A stretch of 36,892 nucleotides of DNA, taken from Planctomycetota bacterium (lineage in GTDB: Bacteria > Planctomycetota > Phycisphaerae > WQYP01). Positions 33,816 to 36,892 of the stretch are shown in pieces. The stretch is from the NCBI GenBank assembly GCA_021852275.1, contig JAJZNX010000066.1, positions 1-36,892 on the forward strand, in the 5' to 3' direction. The notes beneath the pieces were generated by a model. The model did not search any database. It was not told the origin of the DNA and saw nothing but the letters and a program-made list of their open reading frames with translations. How positions within the stretch are numbered: the stretch's first letter is position 1; each line of letters starts with the position of its first letter. Made by a program: the position numbers and the translations under genes.

Positions 33816-34314
33816 GCTTAGAATGTCGAGCTTCATAAAGTTGGGCTGGATTGAAAACTGTTCAACTGCTTCAATAACAGAATTCTGGAAGCTACATCTC
33901 CGCCGAAAACTCACAGCTGGGCTATTCCAATTTATGCTGCGATTATTGGCCTAAAAGTCATGCCAGTCCAAGGTCGTCAATTTGCCGGAAATCCTGGAAT
34001 CAGGCAAATGAACTACAGCCCCGGCCAGCGATATGCAGTTTCCGCTGTTGGACGCTGTCCACAGCCGAAGGAGCGACCTGCGTTGGCGGTTAGCTGCAAA
34101 GGGGAATCTGTCAGCGCATTATTATTGGGCGAAACGCACGGGGGTGGATAAACTGCTGCGTAACCCCGCACTATCACCCGTGATATGATATTGTTGTTGC
34201 GCCAACTCTCAGGATCTCCGTTCGAACAGTTCCACAACGGCGCATCTGGCGAGCACTACACGCTAACCACGGCCCGCTGGCGAGCACGTGGTTCTGGGTA
34301 TAATTGACTTCTGA
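33816..34314. other. Gap with possible protein relics, no intact gene
   Basis: No start, ribosome binding site or complete gene. On the plus strand, 34027-34182 reads SDMQFPLLDAVHSRRSDLRW... through RLAAKGNLSAHYYWAKRTGV to a TGA, which looks like the remains of a coding sequence but matches no family I know. The base composition is poorer in GC than the genes on either side. Confidence 0.35.
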
Positions 34315-34815
34315 ACCGAGGCGCCGTCCATTCAGCCCAAAGGCCTTCAGCATCTGCCCGCGCTCACCCATTCAGACATACAGCCCCTGCTTGCTGGAAT
34401 CGGTCATACAAAAGATTTTGATATTTATATTCAACCGAATAACGTGGAGCAGTTGAATTGGTCACTCACGCCGCCGTTTGACCTTCGCGAGGTTATTCCA
34501 AGCGGCTTTGAGAGTGTATCGGCGATACTCTCAGAGATTGATGTTCTGTGGATTGCGACCGGCCATAATTCGGTTGAGGGTTTATTTGAAGTGGAACATT
34601 CAACCTCCATATACTCGGGATTGCTCCGATCCAGCGACGTTTTGTTGACAGACCCGCGAGCCTCACGGTTTTATATTGTTTCAGACGAAAAACGGCGCGA
34701 TCTTTTCTCTCGGCAGGCATATCGCCCCACTTTCCGCCAAAGCGGACTCTCGGAGCGGGCCAGCTTTCCTTGAGTACGCCAACGTCTTCGATTGGCATCG
34801 TCGCTGAATTAAAGA
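34315..34815 (+). pseudogene. Remnant of a restriction-associated protein
   Basis: The frame 34315-34773 has no proper start but a clear protein-like core: HSDIQPLLAGIGHTKDFDIY, then SEIDVLWI ... LFEVEHSTSIYSGLL and KRRDLFSRQAYRPTFRQSGL. This recalls a family found beside restriction genes, in which an I-D-V-L-W and F-E-V-E-x-S-T-S-I-Y-S-G-L block may form a nuclease-like core (D...ExE); I recall the pattern, not a named family. The frame ends at TGA 34771-34773. Removing one T from the TTGAG there continues EYANVFDWHRR, a fitting end for the same protein, up to a second stop at 34813-34815. So the gene has lost its 5' part and carries at least one frameshift. Probably part of a decayed defence locus with the fragment at 35307. 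Confidence 0.5.
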
Positions 34816-34842
34816 GAAACACCCTGATCCAACAAAACTGTG

Positions 34843-35191
34843 TCGAATCCTGTATATTCTCTTGCAGGTGCGGTGAAATTAGCGGATAGAGTGATGCCCC
34901 TCACCGACTTGCCACCGCAAATCGGTATGCCAATTGCCTCGCCAAAGGCGTTGACTTTCGCGCGGATGATGGACCGAGTTTTGCCGCCGCGTTACGGTGT
35001 ACCAGCTACTCACAGTCAGCCCCAATTTGACGACAGACTAAGAAGCTTAGGTCGGAGCTGCTTGACATGCTACAGCAGCAAACCGTGCTCGTACTGGAAT
35101 TCGTACCTCATGTTGCCTGCAGCCACCCGAACCCGGAATCCAACGAAACAACCATAGCAGCACCATTAAAAGAAGGTGGTGGTTCATTGTA
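34843..35191 (+). pseudogene. Broken frames of unknown origin
   Basis: Two plus-strand frames seem to continue one another. The first, from 34843, reads NPVYSLAGAVKLADRVMPL... to HSQPQFDDRLRS near 35045. The second, shifted by one base, reads KKLRSELLDMLQQQTVLVL then EFVPHVACSHPNPESNE and stops with TAA at 35189-35191. Joining them at the shared L-R-S gives a plausible continuous protein. I cannot name a family; a modification enzyme of the same decayed locus is only a guess. No ribosome binding site. Confidence 0.3.
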
Positions 35192-35306
35192 AAAAACGAA
35201 AACTGACTACATCTGAAAACGCGATCACGAATGGCGACGCAGGGAATATAGCGACTGCCAAAAATAAATCACCCATAAACTTGCACGATCAGGAATAATA
35301 TGATGA

Positions 35307-35594
35307 ACGTTGTCGAGATGGTCTGCCTGTGAACGAGTGTCTTCCAAGAATCGCGTGGCTATCGAGGTACAGTTCGGAAAGTACAGCTTTGTGGCATACG
35401 ATCTATTCGTGAAGCACATGGCGTTTTTTGTAAGCGATGTCATTGACGTGGGCTTCGAGATACTGCCGATGAAAGAGCTTCAGGAGCAATTATCGTCTGG
35501 ACCGCAGTACTACCCGGCCGCCCTCTATGATCTTATTCGTCAGGGTCGCTCTACCCCCGCGGTGCCAATGGTTTTGGTGGGTGTGGCAGAATAG
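35307..35594 (+). pseudogene. C-terminal fragment of a BglII-like restriction endonuclease
   Basis: Fragment of about 95 codons resembling the C-terminal half of type II restriction enzymes of the BglII/BstYI group. The core KNRVAIEVQFGKYSFVAYD contains the E-V-Q-type metal-binding strand of that nuclease fold. FVKHMAFFVSDVIDVGFEIL and PMKELQEQLSSGPQYYPAAL follow, then YDLIRQGR and PAVPMVLVGVAE before a TAG. The N-terminal half, with the first catalytic acid, is missing: in this frame a TGA lies at 35304, and the sequence before 35300 shows no matching protein in other frames. It is therefore a relic, not an active enzyme. Lower GC than neighbours fits a transferred locus that has decayed. 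Confidence 0.55.
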
Positions 35595-35641
35595 AAATCC
35601 TTCGTTATCAACTGCCGCGGCACAACGGGGAATCCGGCTGC

Positions 35642-36205
35642 TTAACCAAAAGCCACCGTGGTGCTGCATATCGGTGCGTCGCTTGAAGAGTAGTTTTCGT
35701 TGAATTTGGTCAGCGTGACGCTGTTACCGGCAGCATTGAATACCACGTTGTTCATATACGCGCGCATCAACAAAACACCGCGGCCACAGGCTCTCTCGAG
35801 GTTCTGGTCCGCGGTGGGATCAGGCAGGACTGCGGGGTCAAACCCACTGCCTTCATCTTCCACCATTACATCGATTCGCGCACGTGTAATACGATACTTG
35901 ACGCGCACATGTTTACTGGGAGTGGATTTGTTGCCGTGCCGAATGGCATTGCAGATGGCTTCTTCCAAAGCCAGCTTTAAAGCAAAAAGGTCGCGCTGGC
36001 CGTAGGCATACTTGCGACATTGAGAGAGGATTTTTTCTTCCACCCGGCGGCCTTCCGCCATTTGACTTGGAAATTCTTCAGAGCACCAGAGGCCGACGTT
36101 TTTTTCACGGGATTCCCGCCGCCCGCGCGGCCCGGCTTGTAACTTTAAGTGTTTCATAGCGTGCCTGTAACTACCCGCGCGAACACCGGCCGCATCCTTG
36201 GGCAC
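35642..36205 (-). CDS. RsbW-like anti-sigma factor / serine kinase
   Basis: Histidine-kinase-like ATPase (HATPase_c_2 type) related to RsbW and SpoIIAB, which bind a sigma factor and phosphorylate an anti-anti-sigma STAS protein. The ATP-site boxes are visible: N box LALEEAICNAIRHGN, G1 box VEDEGSGFDPAVLP and G2 box GRGVLLMRAYMN. The N-terminal 35 residues are basic and not conserved. Starts at GTG 36205 (AAGGA 11 bases upstream) or ATG 36157 (weak site) are both possible, giving 187 or 171 residues. The C-terminal tail of about 20 residues is unusual. It lies downstream of the STAS gene on the same strand, separated by 148 bases that include an inverted repeat. The partner sigma factor is not in the window. 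Confidence 0.9.
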   Translation of the reverse strand: MPKDAAGVRAGSYRHAMKHLKLQAGPRGRRESREKNVGLWCSEEFPSQMAEGRRVEEKILSQCRKYAYGQRDLFALKLALEEAICNAIRHGNKSTPSKHVRVKYRITRARIDVMVEDEGSGFDPAVLPDPTADQNLERACGRGVLLMRAYMNNVVFNAAGNSVTLTKFNENYSSSDAPICSTTVAFG

Positions 36206-36295
36206 TCACTGGAGATTCCTTACTCCTGAATTAGACATCGCTGCTTGCGTTGCCCCGCGTTTGGGTTAAGCCCTTTATTAAACAACCATCAACAA

Positions 36296-36353
36296 CCGCC
36301 GACAGCCTTGGTTATACGGTCTTATAAAATACGCGAATCCACAGGGTCGGCGG
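36296..36353 (-). repeat. Inverted repeat after the STAS gene
   Basis: CCGCCGAC (36296-36303) and GTCGGCGG (36346-36353) are perfect 8-base arms 42 bases apart; the second arm touches the STAS stop codon. In the minus-strand message this would fold into a long-loop hairpin between the STAS and RsbW-like genes, possibly to lower expression of the second gene. Confidence 0.35.
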
Positions 36354-36767
36354 CTATTGCAGCCGGCCCGTCTGCGCTCCGCTGCGCAGGCTTTCCAGGG
36401 CCTCCTTTATTGTCGGATAAATATGGAACAGCGTATTAAGTTTTGTGATTAGAAAAACTTCAAAAATCTGCGGGCTGATGTTGCATAGACGCAACTGCCC
36501 ATCCCGATTTTTGACTTTATTGTTGATGGTGATGAGGGTGCCAAGAGCGGCGGAGGAAAGATGGTCCACCCCGGCAAAAGAAATGACCAGCCGAGGCCGG
36601 TGTTCGGTTTCCACCAATGCCGACAATTGATCCCCAATTTCAGCAATATTGCCTTCATCGAGAATCTTGCGGCTGGTGAATTCCACCTGAACGATGTCGC
36701 CTTCGTGCGTTACCTTCAGACGGGCAGCGTCCTGTTGCATGGTTGAATCTCCAAAAGACGCACTCAT
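36354..36767 (-). CDS. STAS-domain anti-anti-sigma factor
   Basis: Single STAS domain protein of 137 residues, like SpoIIAA/RsbV, which when unphosphorylated captures an RsbW-type kinase and frees the sigma factor. Core strands IVQVEFTSRKILDEGNIAEI and RLVISFAGVDHLSSAALGTL are present. The serine pair after V-D-H-L is the phosphorylation site by family analogy. The final helix reads YPTIKEALESL. The start ATG 36767 is chosen for GGAG five bases upstream; the frame extends 14 codons further without similarity. It is the first gene of the pair with the RsbW-like kinase. Stress or envelope signalling is likely, but the signal cannot be told from sequence. Confidence 0.92.
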   Translation of the reverse strand: MSASFGDSTMQQDAARLKVTHEGDIVQVEFTSRKILDEGNIAEIGDQLSALVETEHRPRLVISFAGVDHLSSAALGTLITINNKVKNRDGQLRLCNISPQIFEVFLITKLNTLFHIYPTIKEALESLRSGAQTGRLQ

Positions 36768-36892
36768 CACAACTCCAGGCTTAGGAACCGGGCAAAAATA
36801 ACTTCGCACTTTCCGGCTGGCCCTTTTGGCCTCCAGCTTCGTTGTTCGCTCGTTTCAGACCCACTGCCGGGGTATGCGCCTCACTCACGCCT

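Noticed and set aside
33960-34237. Short frames on both strands in the desaturase-upstream gap (plus 33960-34151, minus 34013-34237)
   Set aside because: They overlap one another, lack ribosome binding sites and show no family features.
35225-35443. Minus-strand frame overlapping the endonuclease fragment
   Set aside because: The plus-strand fragment has clear BglII-like content in the same place; this one does not.

Overview
The window looks like chromosomal DNA of a Gram-negative, polysaccharide-degrading bacterium, most likely a member of the Planctomycetota (perhaps Phycisphaerae). This placement is inferred. It rests on LpxI-type lipid A synthesis, many cytosolic glycoside hydrolases without SusC/SusD-type proteins, a rhomboid-like protein with a zinc-binding tail, and a PhyH/AraC pair. 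Base composition is fairly GC-rich and even, except in the degraded segment near 33.8-35.6 kb, which is poorer in GC. I saw no tRNA, rRNA, CRISPR array or complete insertion sequence.

Layout. 3-1298 is the 3' part of nadB (NAD synthesis), convergent with a BaiN/YhiN-type flavoprotein (1388-2746). 2831-6727 is a two-gene operon, a sugar MFS transporter followed by a GH95 alpha-L-fucosidase, behind a recognisable promoter. 7122-9390 runs forward: a Sel1-like protein, an unknown membrane protein, and a PduO-type cobalamin adenosyltransferase. 9444-17013 is entirely on the minus strand: DUF3592 membrane protein, PhyH dioxygenase, AraC regulator, photolyase, a protein of STN-like repeats, and purB. 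17335-19186 carries a cold-shock protein and radA, followed by a convergent cinA. 20749-23810 is a forward run of hisD, lpxI and a rhomboid-like gene with a frameshift.

After a 0.7 kb gap, 24538-30831 is a carbohydrate-degradation run: GH38 alpha-mannosidase, GH35 beta-galactosidase and an exported GH5 enzyme whose frame is cut by an amber codon. 31462-33735 encodes the most unusual protein of the window: a membrane fatty-acid desaturase fused to a Rieske ferredoxin domain and an NqrF-type flavin reductase, followed by a PEBP-family gene 14 bases downstream. 34315-35594 holds broken reading frames, including a BglII-like restriction endonuclease fragment, best read as a decayed defence locus. 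The window ends with a minus-strand STAS anti-anti-sigma factor and RsbW-like kinase pair.

How they fit together. The fucosidase/transporter pair and the GH38-GH35-GH5 run suggest scavenging of fucose-, mannose- and galactose-containing glycans, with much of the hydrolysis inside the cell. The desaturase fusion carries its own electron-transfer chain, so it could act as a self-contained NAD(P)H-driven desaturase or hydroxylase. The remaining genes are mostly housekeeping (NAD, purine, histidine, lipid A, DNA repair).
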